From: Ignavibacteriota bacterium
Lineage (GTDB): Bacteria; Bacteroidota; Ignavibacteria; Ignavibacteriales; Ignavibacteriaceae
DNA: 64,000 nt
Assembly: GCA_013285405.1 (NCBI GenBank)
Contig: CP053446.1
Location: 1,277,985 to 1,341,984, forward strand
Direction: 5' to 3'
The position numbers and the translations under genes were made by a program. Of this stretch, positions 1 through 9,293 are shown in pieces (positions within the stretch are counted from its first letter, which is position 1; each line of letters begins with the position of its first letter). Under the pieces are notes generated by a model. The model searched no databases. It was not told the origin of the DNA and worked only from the letters and a program-made list of their open reading frames with translations.

Positions 1-305
1 TGAATTCTGATAACATTGGTCTAAAAAGCAGCAGTGCTTATATGATCGGTGAATTAAAAATATCGCGAGCTGTAATCCCATTAATGAAAATGCTGCATGA
101 TAGTATAGATGAAGAACTTAGAATTGCTGCTGCTCTTGCATTGTATAAAATAGGAACACCGATGGCAATAAATGCCGTGAAACAAGCTATCAGGTTTGAT
201 GCCAGCGAAAGAGTTAACAAACATTGTGCAAGATTTTATTACGACTTCTTCAAAAACAAAATTACAGATGAAGATATAAGTATGGTTGCTGCAAAACAGC
301 GCTAA
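1..305 (+). CDS. HEAT-repeat protein, C-terminal part (cut by window start)
   Basis: The frame is open from the first base and closes with TAA at 303-305, so only about 100 C-terminal residues are visible. They read as paired amphipathic helices with an LRIAAALALYKIG segment, typical of HEAT/armadillo-like repeats that act as protein-binding scaffolds. There is no catalytic motif. An ATG at 42 exists, but the frame continues upstream without a stop, so it is probably internal. A strong hairpin terminator follows at 338. The fold is moderately sure; the function cannot be told. Confidence 0.6.
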   Translation, partial: NSDNIGLKSSSAYMIGELKISRAVIPLMKMLHDSIDEELRIAAALALYKIGTPMAINAVKQAIRFDASERVNKHCARFYYDFFKNKITDEDISMVAAKQR

Positions 306-337
306 AATAAAATTTATTCTTCATCTCTTCTCCACAG

Positions 338-366
338 GCCGGGATAATTATCCTGGCTTTTTTATT
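338..366 (+). terminator. Rho-independent terminator after the HEAT-repeat gene
   Basis: A 20-base self-complementary stretch (GCCGGGATAA / TTATCCTGGC, one G-T wobble) at 338-357 is followed directly by TTTTTTATTTT. It lies 33 bases after the HEAT-repeat stop codon. Confidence 0.75.
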
Positions 367-485
367 TTAAATAAAAATATTTTCTGTTTGATTTGATTAA
401 GTGAATTTTTATATCCACTTTTGTAATGGAAATATTAATTACTAATACTGCAAACTAAAAAAATTACTCCTCGATTTTTTGTTTG

Positions 486-656
486 ATGAAGAAGAAAAGA
501 AAAAGAAACCAAACCCCGACAGAACCTAATCAATTAAGTTTCGATTTTAATATTAATATTCCGATCGAGATTCACACACCTAAATCGGACATATCAGATT
601 TAAGAAAAGAGCTTGCCTGGGAACGAAGACCAATCATTGAAATTGTAAAAAGCTAA
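486..656 (+). CDS. small basic hypothetical protein (56 aa)
   Basis: An ATG at 486 opens a 57-codon frame ending in TAA at 654-656. The product starts with a very basic MKKKRKR stretch, then has an alternating hydrophobic segment (FDFNINIPIEIH) and a DLRKELAWERRP motif. There is no strong Shine-Dalgarno sequence. It sits between the terminator at 338 and the methyltransferase at 940, 283 bases before the latter. It has ordinary codon use and a mixed composition, so it may be real. I do not recognise the family; a regulatory or nucleic-acid-binding role would be a guess. Confidence 0.4.
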   Translation: MKKKRKRNQTPTEPNQLSFDFNINIPIEIHTPKSDISDLRKELAWERRPIIEIVKS

Positions 657-939
657 AAACTTTTTTTTCTGAATTAACTCTTAACAATTTTTTTTTAATT
701 GAGGACTCCTTTCACCAAGTTAAAGTATCATTCACCCTTCGAACAACTTTTCCATAGCTTCGTGAATATTTGTCATTAAGATTTAGACCAATATTTATTC
801 AAAAAGTTATGTTTATCGCTTAAAAACGCAATATATTTTTGGTTTTGCTCAATTCTGTATTTTTAATAACCATTCATATTTTAAAACATTTTCTCTGCTG
901 AACTATGTTTAAAATATTTTTAGTACTAATTTTTACTTT

Positions 940-2178
940 ATGAATAAATCCGATTTAAATAAGTATTTAACTGATTTTAAGTTTGACACTTCGCCATCTG
1001 GTTTAAAAAAAACAAATGTTGATTGTGTTGAAATTAATGGTAATTGTGTATCAAGATTTTCTAATGAGTTCTGGACCTCTAAGCAGAGACAAAATAATTC
1101 TCTTCATGAAATTTCATATCGTGCTTGTTTTAAAGCTGAATTGCCAAATTTTTTTATTTCATTATTAACAAAAGAAAATGATGTTATTTACGATCCTTTT
1201 GCGGGAAGAGGAACAACAATAATCGAAGCAGCACTATTAAACAGGAATGTAATTGCTAATGATATAAATCCACTTAGCACAATACTTTCAAAACCACGAT
1301 TATTGATTCCATCACTTGTTGAAGTTGAAAACCGCCTGAAAAAAATAAAATTCAAACGCGGATTAAAAGCAGATATGGACCTTTCGATGTTTTATCACCC
1401 AAATACTGAATCTGAAATAATGTCATTAAGAAATTATCTGATAAGTAAAAAGAAAAACAGCAGCGAGGATTTTATTGATGAATGGATTCGTATGGTTGCA
1501 ACTAGCCGGCTGACCGGACACTCAAAAAATTTTTTTTCCGTCTATACGCTTCCTCCAAATCAGGCAGTAACATCTGAAAGACAGAAAAAAATAAATAAAC
1601 AAATAGGACAGAAGCCGGAATACAAAGACATAAAATTTATTATTCTGAAAAAGTCCCGGGATTTAACAGTTCGCCTAAATAAAAATCTTATAAACCAACT
1701 AAACAGAATCAGCAACAAAGCAATGTTTCTGAATGAAGACGCAAGATCCACTTCCGCTATTAAAAAGAACTCGATTAATTTAACAGTTACCTCGCCTCCA
1801 TTTCTGGACATTGTAAATTATGTAGAAGATAACTGGCTGCGCTGTTGGTTCAATAATATTAATGCTAAAAAGATTTCCAGGAGAATTACAATCTCAAAAA
1901 AAATAGACGAGTGGGAAAAAGTAATGCTCGAAGTTTTCAAGGAGCTTTATCGAATTACAAAACGTGGTGGTCACGTTGCTTTTGAAGTTGGTGAGATCAG
2001 AAAAGGTAAAATAAAACTCGATGAACACATTGTTCCAATCGGAATTAAAACTGGATTTGATTGTTCTGGAATTATCATTAATCAACAGAAATTTACAAAG
2101 ACTGCAAATATCTGGGGTGTGAATAATAATACTGTGGGAACAAACACTAATAGGATTGTGCTGTTCAGGAAAGATTGA
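940..2178 (+). CDS. site-specific DNA methyltransferase (N4-cytosine/N6-adenine type), orphan
   Basis: This 412-residue protein probably transfers a methyl group from S-adenosylmethionine to an exocyclic amino group of DNA. The SAM-binding motif DPFAGRGTT is at residues 85-93, followed by ANDINPLS at 106-113. The catalytic motif TSPPF is at 284-288. A conserved-looking LHEISYRACFK segment at 55-65 precedes motif I. Motif order is SAM site first, catalytic motif second, with about 190 residues between that could hold target recognition. No restriction endonuclease lies next to it, so it looks solitary: epigenetic, protective, or a relic of a restriction system. The family is fairly sure; the target base and site are unknown. 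Confidence 0.8.
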   Translation: MNKSDLNKYLTDFKFDTSPSGLKKTNVDCVEINGNCVSRFSNEFWTSKQRQNNSLHEISYRACFKAELPNFFISLLTKENDVIYDPFAGRGTTIIEAALLNRNVIANDINPLSTILSKPRLLIPSLVEVENRLKKIKFKRGLKADMDLSMFYHPNTESEIMSLRNYLISKKKNSSEDFIDEWIRMVATSRLTGHSKNFFSVYTLPPNQAVTSERQKKINKQIGQKPEYKDIKFIILKKSRDLTVRLNKNLINQLNRISNKAMFLNEDARSTSAIKKNSINLTVTSPPFLDIVNYVEDNWLRCWFNNINAKKISRRITISKKIDEWEKVMLEVFKELYRITKRGGHVAFEVGEIRKGKIKLDEHIVPIGIKTGFDCSGIIINQQKFTKTANIWGVNNNTVGTNTNRIVLFRKD

Positions 2179-2499
2179 GTTAAAATAAAAAAAGCCGTCT
2201 CAAAAGTCTCGTTTTATCAACCTTAATTTGTTTCTCCTTCTGAATAAATACTTTCGGCAAAATGAATCATTATAATAGAATCTTATTTTACATTAAAATC
2301 AAACTATGAGATTCCCCTCACAATCTTATTGAAACGGGATAACAGATCTGAGATAGTCTTATTTCATTTGTGTTGTGACAGAATTCAGAACACTGAAAAT
2401 TCATTGCTGTTTATCAACAAGCCATTTTATTTCCATACAAAAGTTTTCGTTAATTTAAAACCACAATTAAAATACTTTTTGACTTTTTAATAAAGTATT
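2179..2499. other. 321-bp intergenic region without a recognisable gene
   Basis: The region is AT-rich with no open frame of useful length. It starts with an AAAAAAGCCGTCTCAAAAG string that resembles half a terminator or an old insertion-sequence end, but I found no partner for it. The promoter for the sensor kinase at 2500 presumably lies near the right end. Confidence 0.4.
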
Positions 2500-4224
2500 G
2501 TGAAAAAAACAGACCTTCATTCAGTCTATAAATTCATACTAGCTATTATTATAATAGTTAATATTGAATTACAAGCCTCCGAACCAAATGAGAATATTTT
2601 AACTTCTTCTAATAACGCAATACATTTAGATTTTTGGCAAATTGTTAAAGACAAAGAACCAACTAAACCGCTTCCATTATTTCCGGATTCATTATGGCAA
2701 TCATTTGATTCATATATAAATGATGATTTGTTCTCTAAAGGTAATTGGGTTTTAAAGACTACAATAAACATTGCTGATTCTCTGGATGGCAACACTGTAA
2801 TTGGTTTGTTCCCATTAAACTTTATTACTGCCTACGAAATTTTCTGGGATGGAATCAAGCTATCCGAAAATGGAAAAATTGGAATAAATATAAATGATGA
2901 AATTGCCGGCGATTATAACTTTAATCTTGCATTACCTAATAATCTTTTAACGAGAGGAAAACATACTCTTATCTTTCGAATATCAAACCATAGGGATTAC
3001 TCATCGTGGAAATGGTTCTATGGTTATATGGTTATTGGTAAGTATGATTACTTGTTACATCGCATAGCCCGGTTATATTATCAGGCATTTTTTATAACAG
3101 GTATTTTATTTATTCCTTTTCTGTTCAATTCATTTTTATACTTTGCAAGGAAAAGAAAAACAGAGCACTTACTGTTTGGGTTGATTTGCTTTATAGTAAT
3201 CTTAGATTCGATAACAATGCTGATTCCAACTTTAATTGAAACAAAAACCACTTTTGTGTACTTGCAATATTATAGTTATCAGTTGATCACACTTTTTTTT
3301 ACTGTTCTTTTTCCTACTTTTTTTATTTACTTATTTTTCCTTCCTAAAAAAACTATTGCAGTAGTTGTTACGATAACTCTTCTCATCTTTTTCTTTTTTA
3401 CTAACATCGAAAACCTCTTTAACATAATGTCACTAACGGTACTAATTATTAGCAGTATAATAACAATATGGGCTTTATTTAAACGGCGTGACGAAAGTTT
3501 AATTATTCTTATAGGCATTATAGCAGCCTGGACAGCTTACTTTTTCAATTTTGCATTCGCTGGATTGGCAACAACTATGGTTGTTTGTACAACTTTTTCT
3601 ATAGCAAGACAGTTTGCAAGAAAGGAAAAAACTGAAAAAGAAGCACAACTTAAATCAGCACGGTTGGAAAATGAATTGTTAAAGAAGAATATCAATCCAC
3701 ATTTTGTATTAAATACTTTAACTTCAATAATTGCTTGGTTAAGAAAAGATTCTGCATCAGCCATAAAATTAATTGAAGCACTTGCTGAAGAGTTTAGAAT
3801 GATAAATCAAGTATCCGCGTTAAAACTTATTCCTATCACACAAGAAATTGATTTGTGCAATGCTCATCTTAAAATTATGAGTTACAGAAAAGGAGCTGAC
3901 TATAAATTAGAAACAATTGATGTTGATGAAAAAGACATTATACCACCAATGGTTTTTCATACACTTGTTGAAAACGGGTTAACTCATGGATATGATAATA
4001 AAACTGCCGGAACTTTTAAGTTACAGACAATAAAAAATTCAGAATCAATAAAATATATACTTTCGAATGATGGCAGCTTTAATTTAGAAGACATCAAAGG
4101 CTCAACTGGTTTTGGGGTAAAGTATATTAAAAGCAGATTGGAAGAAAGTTATCCCGGTAAATGGAATTTCTATTCAAATAAATCTGATGAAGGCTGGGAA
4201 TCAATAATAGAGATTAGAAATTGA
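2500..4224 (+). CDS. LytS-type membrane sensor histidine kinase
   Basis: This 574-residue protein likely senses an extracellular or periplasmic signal and phosphorylates the response regulator encoded one base downstream. A signal-peptide-like N-terminus is followed by a periplasmic domain of about 190 residues rich in aromatic beta strands, then about seven membrane segments (roughly 195-380). This resembles the 7TMR-DISM architecture. The kinase core has the His_kinase-family motif NPHFVLNTL with the phospho-acceptor His near residue 401, and a VENGLTHGY N-box near 490. The start shown is GTG; no nearby ATG fits better. The ligand cannot be inferred. Confidence 0.85.
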   Translation: MKKTDLHSVYKFILAIIIIVNIELQASEPNENILTSSNNAIHLDFWQIVKDKEPTKPLPLFPDSLWQSFDSYINDDLFSKGNWVLKTTINIADSLDGNTVIGLFPLNFITAYEIFWDGIKLSENGKIGININDEIAGDYNFNLALPNNLLTRGKHTLIFRISNHRDYSSWKWFYGYMVIGKYDYLLHRIARLYYQAFFITGILFIPFLFNSFLYFARKRKTEHLLFGLICFIVILDSITMLIPTLIETKTTFVYLQYYSYQLITLFFTVLFPTFFIYLFFLPKKTIAVVVTITLLIFFFFTNIENLFNIMSLTVLIISSIITIWALFKRRDESLIILIGIIAAWTAYFFNFAFAGLATTMVVCTTFSIARQFARKEKTEKEAQLKSARLENELLKKNINPHFVLNTLTSIIAWLRKDSASAIKLIEALAEEFRMINQVSALKLIPITQEIDLCNAHLKIMSYRKGADYKLETIDVDEKDIIPPMVFHTLVENGLTHGYDNKTAGTFKLQTIKNSESIKYILSNDGSFNLEDIKGSTGFGVKYIKSRLEESYPGKWNFYSNKSDEGWESIIEIRN

Positions 4225-4225
4225 T

Positions 4226-4924
4226 ATGAGAATTTTAATTGTTGAAGATGAAAGACCAACTGCTGAAGATATAAAATTTCTCGTCGGACAGATTCTGAAC
4301 AATGAAATTACTTCCATTCACATAGAAACTTCGCTGGATAGTGCTATGTTCTATTTAAAAGAAAAGCCTGTGGATGTTTTACTTTTAGATTTAAATCTTA
4401 ATTCTAAAGATGGATTTCAGTTGCTTAAACAAGTTGTAAGCCAATCATTCCATACAATAGTTATTTCTGCAAATATTAACAGAGCGATTGAAGCATTTGA
4501 ATACGGAGTTTTAGATTTCATACCAAAACCTTATAACATAGAAAGATTAAAAGCAGCTTTCCAAAGATTAAAATCAAGCCACGCATTAGATGGTCATTCG
4601 ATAAAATATCTTACTGTTAAAAAAGGATTTGAAATAAAAGTTATTCCACTTGATGATATAAAATATTTTAAATCTGCAAACATTTATGTTGAACTCCACT
4701 TACTTAACAATCAAGTTGTTATCTATGATAAATCCATAAAGCGACTTATTCCATTATTACCCGCAAATTATTATCGTATTCACAAATCTTTCATTGTTGA
4801 TCGAAATAATGTTGAATCGATTCAATCTCTTGGCGGCGGGAAATATTGGGCAATATTAAAGAGCGGAGAAAGATTGCCAATCAGTCGTCAAAAAATTAAT
4901 TTGTTGAGGAACATTGGTGTTTGA
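4226..4924 (+). CDS. LytTR-family response regulator
   Basis: The 232-residue product has an N-terminal receiver domain with acidic pocket residues E7/D8, phospho-acceptor D55 (in LLLDLNLNS) and K101 in FIPKPYN. From about residue 128 a LytTR DNA-binding domain follows, with YFKSANIYVELH and the terminal YYRIHKSFIVDRNNV pattern. Its start is one base after the stop of the kinase gene, so the two are translationally coupled and form a pair. The colinear genes at 5144-10025 are plausible targets, but no repeated LytTR site was confirmed. Confidence 0.9.
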   Translation: MRILIVEDERPTAEDIKFLVGQILNNEITSIHIETSLDSAMFYLKEKPVDVLLLDLNLNSKDGFQLLKQVVSQSFHTIVISANINRAIEAFEYGVLDFIPKPYNIERLKAAFQRLKSSHALDGHSIKYLTVKKGFEIKVIPLDDIKYFKSANIYVELHLLNNQVVIYDKSIKRLIPLLPANYYRIHKSFIVDRNNVESIQSLGGGKYWAILKSGERLPISRQKINLLRNIGV

Positions 4925-5143
4925 ATTAGTTTCCATTCGGCAATAATTAAGATTTTTACTTTCCAAAATTTTCTCCACATAACAGCAATAAGTGCATTTC
5001 ACAAGGTACTGGTGCACTTAACAAGAAATTTATACCCAAATTTTCTATTCGCAATTATTTTTCTCAAGGGTTTAATCAAAGTTATTATTGATTGAAACAT
5101 TAATACAGAATCAAAACATTGTTTAACTATTAGGAGAATTATT

Positions 5144-6616
5144 ATGAAAAAATTATTGCAACATTTACTTGTCATTTTAATGATGGTTATTTCATCATTT
5201 AAATTGTTTGCTCAACCTATTCCAGAAGATAGTTTGTATTTAGGACAAATACCTCCGGGAAATATTCCAATAGTCTTTAATTTGCCTGTGACAGCCGGTC
5301 ATCGGGCGTGTGAAAGAATTGCGATTACATCAGACGGCAAGGAAATATATTATGGTGAACTTAATACGTACCCGGCTTCCAGTTACAGAATAAAATATTT
5401 TAAATACCAGGATAACAGGTGGCAGGGTCCTGAAAATTTATTTGAAGGTTTTATGGCTCCAAAGTTATCACCTGATGATAGTATTATATACCTTCAGGAT
5501 AACACTTTTCACGCGTACTACTCAAAAAGATTAAGCACTGGCTGGAGCGTTCCTGTTCGTTTGATATCACAAAATCTCAAGACACACTATCTGCAGAAAT
5601 CTGAGATGGATAATTTTTATGTATCAAGCTATTATGAAGGCTCAACTTCAGACGGCGAGATATGCAAATTAATAATGGAAAACGGAGATACAGTTTTTCA
5701 AAATTTAGGCAGACCATTAAATAGTTCTTTACAGGAAAATGATTTTTTAATTGCCGCTGACGAATCATATTTAATAGTCTCCAGAACACCAAACGGCGGA
5801 ACAGCAGATATGTATTTAAGTTTTAAGAATGAGAATGGTAAATGGACAAATCCTAAAAAATTAGAGGAACCAATTAATACCCCAGGCTTTAATTGGGAAT
5901 ACGGTCAATTTATTTCTAATGACGGCAAGTATTTGTTCTTTACTTCAGGAGGATTAAGCTGGCCGTCATATTATACTTACTGGATTAAGATTGATAATAT
6001 TATTGATAGCCTGAGACAGACAAACTACTCTCCATACCTAAACTATCAAATTCCAAATCAAACGGATTCTGTTGGTTATAATTTTAATTATACGTTTCCG
6101 GATTCAACATTTATTGATGATGATGGAAATAATACATTAACCTATTCCGCTACGTTGAGTAATGGCAATCCTCTTCCATCATGGTTAAGTTTTGATTCAA
6201 TCACTAAAACTTTTTTTGGAACTCCAACAAGTTCGGGCAACTATTCTATAAAAGTAACTGCAGCAGATACAGCTAATGCCAAAGCTTTTTGTACATTCAG
6301 TCTTAATATCGAAAATCCTGTAACTGATATTAATGACGACAAACAAAGAATAAATGATTTTCAACTATATCAGAATTATCCTAATCCGTTTAATCCAAGC
6401 ACAAAAATAAGCTGGCAGTCTTCAGTCAGTAGTTGGCAAACGCTTAAAGTTTATGATGTACTAGGTAAAGAAGTTGCGTCTTTAGTTGATGAGTTTAAGC
6501 CAGCAGGAAATTATGAAATCGAATTTGATGCAAGAAATATTTCAAGCGGAATTTACTTTTATGAGTTGAAGACAAATACTTTTTGTGATCAGAAAAAGAT
6601 GATCGTGATTAAATAA
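5144..6616 (+). CDS. T9SS-exported beta-propeller protein with Ig-like domain
   Basis: The 490-residue protein carries a signal peptide (cleavage near FKLFAQP, residue 24), then WD40/PD40-like propeller blades (for example AADESYLIVSRT, ISNDGKYLFFTS). A putative-Ig domain follows around 290-385 (LPSWLSFDSITKTFFGTP). The last 80 residues are a type A T9SS sorting domain (YQNYPNPFNPSTKISW to the KKMIVIK end), so it is probably exported and surface-attached or released. RBS AGGAG lies well placed before ATG 5144. The C-terminal domain has a short in-frame repeat insertion at 6416-6432. Cargo status is sure; the function is not known. Confidence 0.85.
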   Translation: MKKLLQHLLVILMMVISSFKLFAQPIPEDSLYLGQIPPGNIPIVFNLPVTAGHRACERIAITSDGKEIYYGELNTYPASSYRIKYFKYQDNRWQGPENLFEGFMAPKLSPDDSIIYLQDNTFHAYYSKRLSTGWSVPVRLISQNLKTHYLQKSEMDNFYVSSYYEGSTSDGEICKLIMENGDTVFQNLGRPLNSSLQENDFLIAADESYLIVSRTPNGGTADMYLSFKNENGKWTNPKKLEEPINTPGFNWEYGQFISNDGKYLFFTSGGLSWPSYYTYWIKIDNIIDSLRQTNYSPYLNYQIPNQTDSVGYNFNYTFPDSTFIDDDGNNTLTYSATLSNGNPLPSWLSFDSITKTFFGTPTSSGNYSIKVTAADTANAKAFCTFSLNIENPVTDINDDKQRINDFQLYQNYPNPFNPSTKISWQSSVSSWQTLKVYDVLGKEVASLVDEFKPAGNYEIEFDARNISSGIYFYELKTNTFCDQKKMIVIK

Positions 6617-6659
6617 AGTTAAAAACTAAAAGACAATAACTATTAAGGAAAAAGATTAT

Positions 6660-7109
6660 ATGAAAACAATTAATAAAACAGGATTGCATATTTTGTTTTG
6701 GATAGCAATACCTTTGATTGTACTTTACTTCAAATGGGCAGCGCAAGATACAACAACCTTGCCTGGATTGGCAGTTCCTGAATCAGAAAGCTTTTTAGGA
6801 GTTGTTAAGACTAATATCGATGTAATTGTTGTATCATTATTAGGTTCAATCCCAGCATTTTATTGGTCGCTATATTGTTTAACTCCAAAGCTATTATTTA
6901 AAACTAACTATATTAAAATTTCCCTTTACACTCTTGGATTAGCAATTTATTATTTGATTGTGAGCTTAATAACTGAACTAATATTCCTTGTGTACTTTTT
7001 CTTCGGAACTCCTTATGCAATAAAAGTTTTAGCGCCAATGATTTTACTCTCAGCGTTAAGTGGAACTTTGTTCGCTTTTAAAGAAAAACTTCGTTCAAAT
7101 AACGTATAA
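6660..7109 (+). CDS. small membrane protein resembling a LytS-kinase membrane module
   Basis: The 149 residues form about four transmembrane helices. The opening (GLHILFWIAIPL), the central PAFYWSLYCLTPKLL and the following helices look like the N-terminal membrane half of Bacteroidetes-type LytS kinases, but the protein ends at LRSNNV with no coiled coil or kinase. It starts 43 bases after the T9SS cargo gene and appears cotranscribed with the genes that follow. It could be a stand-alone signalling partner or a kinase remnant. This resemblance is from memory of the family, not from an alignment. Confidence 0.65.
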   Translation: MKTINKTGLHILFWIAIPLIVLYFKWAAQDTTTLPGLAVPESESFLGVVKTNIDVIVVSLLGSIPAFYWSLYCLTPKLLFKTNYIKISLYTLGLAIYYLIVSLITELIFLVYFFFGTPYAIKVLAPMILLSALSGTLFAFKEKLRSNNV

Positions 7110-7169
7110 GTAAATTTTATTAAATAAGTAAAAAAATATTTTATGAATAAATGAATTAAGTGAGTTACT

Positions 7170-7829
7170 ATGAACAATAAACATAATAGTATTGATTACG
7201 TAAAAAGAATTGGTACGGGAATATCTTTAATAATATTTCCACTGATTTTTGTTTTTGCATTCGCTGGACATCCTAATCTTTTCAATCCTAAATTCTTGGA
7301 ACCAACAGAACTCATCAAACGAGTGCATAATAATTATCTTCTCCATTTTGGTCACGCATTAGTAACCCTTTGCACAGGTTTACTTGTCGTTGTTGCAATA
7401 CACTTTATGAATAAACTAAAAAATACCACTAATGAATGGTGGGGATTCATTGGTGGTGTGATAGCAATTCTCGGAGCGTTAATTTTAGCAGTTGATAAAG
7501 GTGCTCTGTGCTTAACAATAAGTGCTATAGATACTTTACCTGAAAACGAATTTATTAATATGAATCTTGGTTTGCTTGCAATGTTTGAAAAAAAAGGATG
7601 GCTGATTTTGATAAATGGATTAATGCTGCTACCTATAGGTTTTATTATTCAAGCAGTTGGTTTACTTAAATCCAGAAGCATGGCAATTTGGCAATGTATA
7701 TTATTTTTAATTGCAATGCTTTTCATAGGAACTCCTGATGGTGTTGAAATAATTAATTTAACAGCATCTACTTTAATGGCAATTGCATTAATTCCTTATG
7801 GTTTTAGCTTAATCCTAAATAAGCAATAG
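7170..7829 (+). CDS. multi-pass membrane protein of unknown function (219 aa)
   Basis: Six hydrophobic segments are spread over the length, with loops containing HNNYLLHFGHA and IDTLPENEFINMNLGLLAMFEKKGW. No transport or catalytic signature is recognisable. It sits 60 bases after the previous membrane gene and 55 bases before the oxidoreductase at 7885, all on one strand, suggesting one operon. I do not recognise the family. Confidence 0.65.
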   Translation: MNNKHNSIDYVKRIGTGISLIIFPLIFVFAFAGHPNLFNPKFLEPTELIKRVHNNYLLHFGHALVTLCTGLLVVVAIHFMNKLKNTTNEWWGFIGGVIAILGALILAVDKGALCLTISAIDTLPENEFINMNLGLLAMFEKKGWLILINGLMLLPIGFIIQAVGLLKSRSMAIWQCILFLIAMLFIGTPDGVEIINLTASTLMAIALIPYGFSLILNKQ

Positions 7830-7884
7830 CATTAATATTTTTTAATTCTGTTATAACTGAAATGATTTGAATATAAAGGAAGCA

Positions 7885-8808
7885 ATGAAAGCAATAGTCT
7901 GTAAAAAATCTGGTTCACCAGAAGTTCTAAAACTTGCAGAGTTAGAACGACCAATACCAAAACAAAATGAAGTTCTTATAAAAGTAATCGCTTCATCAGT
8001 AACAAGAGGTGATGTTAATCTTAGAAAAATATCCCGATTCATTCTTATTCCGTTAGGATTTTTATTTGGATTTAAACCTATGAAAGTAACAGGAGTTGAA
8101 TTTGCTGGTATTGTTGAAGCAATTGGTTCAGATGTAAAACTTTTCACTAAAGGTGACCAGGTTTACGGGACTACAACAGGATTGCAGTTTGGTGCAAATG
8201 CTGAATATGTGTGCGTTCCTGAAAAATCGAAGAAGTGTGTCATTGTTAAAAAACCTGATAATATTTCTTTTATAGATGCGGCAGTAATCCCTGTTGGCGG
8301 AATGACAGCTCTTCACATATTACAAAAAGTAAATATTAATCCAGGATGCAGAATACTTATTTATGGTGCTTCAGGATCGGTAGGAACTTATGCTATTCAA
8401 CTTGCAAAATATTTTGGTGCAGAAGTAACGGCAGTTTCCAGTACAAATAATATCGAAATGGTAAAATCAATTGGAACTGATTATGTAATTGATTATCACA
8501 ATGAAGATTTTAGAAAAAGTATAACAACTTATGATGTTATATTCGATGCGGTTGGAAAGATAACTCAATCTTCTTGTAAAAAAGTATTAAAGAAAAATGG
8601 ACACTTTCTTTCAGTAAAATATCCCACAAAAGAAAAAACCGAGTATATGATTTTTTTGAGTGATCTGATTCAAAAAGGAAAACTTAAACCTGTTATTGAT
8701 AGATCGTACACTCTGGATAAAGTTAAAGATGCTCATTACTATGTTGAACAGGGACATAAAAAAGGAAATGTGGTAATTACAGTAGAAAAATCGTTCGAGA
8801 CTAGTTAA
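7885..8808 (+). CDS. zinc-independent NAD(P)-dependent alcohol dehydrogenase/quinone oxidoreductase (MDR family)
   Basis: The 307-residue product follows the medium-chain dehydrogenase pattern: a GroES-like N-domain (GVEFAGIVEAIGSDV), a GGMTALHIL helix and a Rossmann domain with IYGASGSVGTYAIQLAKYFGAEVTAV-type nucleotide binding near residue 160. The structural and catalytic zinc cysteines are absent, as in quinone oxidoreductases. I start it at ATG 7885, which has AAAGGA six bases upstream, rather than the TTG at 7867. It is colinear with its neighbours. A decayed copy of its 3' end lies at 10072-10130. The substrate is unknown. Confidence 0.85.
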   Translation: MKAIVCKKSGSPEVLKLAELERPIPKQNEVLIKVIASSVTRGDVNLRKISRFILIPLGFLFGFKPMKVTGVEFAGIVEAIGSDVKLFTKGDQVYGTTTGLQFGANAEYVCVPEKSKKCVIVKKPDNISFIDAAVIPVGGMTALHILQKVNINPGCRILIYGASGSVGTYAIQLAKYFGAEVTAVSSTNNIEMVKSIGTDYVIDYHNEDFRKSITTYDVIFDAVGKITQSSCKKVLKKNGHFLSVKYPTKEKTEYMIFLSDLIQKGKLKPVIDRSYTLDKVKDAHYYVEQGHKKGNVVITVEKSFETS

Positions 8809-8827
8809 TAATTTCGGAAAGTAAATA

Positions 8828-9247
8828 ATGTTTAGGGAAACCAAAATTTTTAAAATCGGTTTAATAGCCGGAATAATCATTTGTATTAGCGCAGTTACAA
8901 TGGTGCCTGTAGTTGGTAATCAGATGGACGAAGCATTAGCAAAATTTAATTTACCTCCGCTTAGTTTAAGTGCAATGATATTTTTTCTTTTTGTTTCACT
9001 TTCACTTGGTGTAACGTTGATGTGGTTGTATGCTACTATGCTTCCTCGTTTTAAACATCGAAAGAGAACCGCAGTAATAGCCGCTATCGTTTTATGGTTT
9101 CCCGGAAATTGCTTACCTAATTTAGCTAATGTTTTTTATGGATTTATGCCTGTTGGACTAACGGTAATTGGAATCGTTTGGGGTCTCGGTGAACTCTTAA
9201 TTGCCGGGCTAATCGGTAGTTTGTTATATAAGGAAAATAGTAATTAG
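8828..9247 (+). CDS. four-helix membrane protein of unknown function (139 aa)
   Basis: Four predicted membrane helices are evident (residues about 10-30, 46-70, 80-100 and 105-132), linked by short loops such as YATMLPRFKHRKR. There is no signal peptide cleavage site or enzyme motif. It begins 19 bases after the dehydrogenase stop, so it is very likely in the same transcript. I do not recognise a named family; a role linked to the operon's redox enzymes is only context. Confidence 0.65.
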   Translation: MFRETKIFKIGLIAGIIICISAVTMVPVVGNQMDEALAKFNLPPLSLSAMIFFLFVSLSLGVTLMWLYATMLPRFKHRKRTAVIAAIVLWFPGNCLPNLANVFYGFMPVGLTVIGIVWGLGELLIAGLIGSLLYKENSN

Positions 9248-9293
9248 TGAATTAGATCATACTTACAAAGTTCAAAAGTTTAGGAAAATATTT

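Noticed and set aside
2186-2215. AAAAAAGCCGTCTCAAAAGTCTC as an insertion-sequence end
   Set aside because: No inverted partner, transposase remnant or target duplication was found in the surrounding 300 bases.
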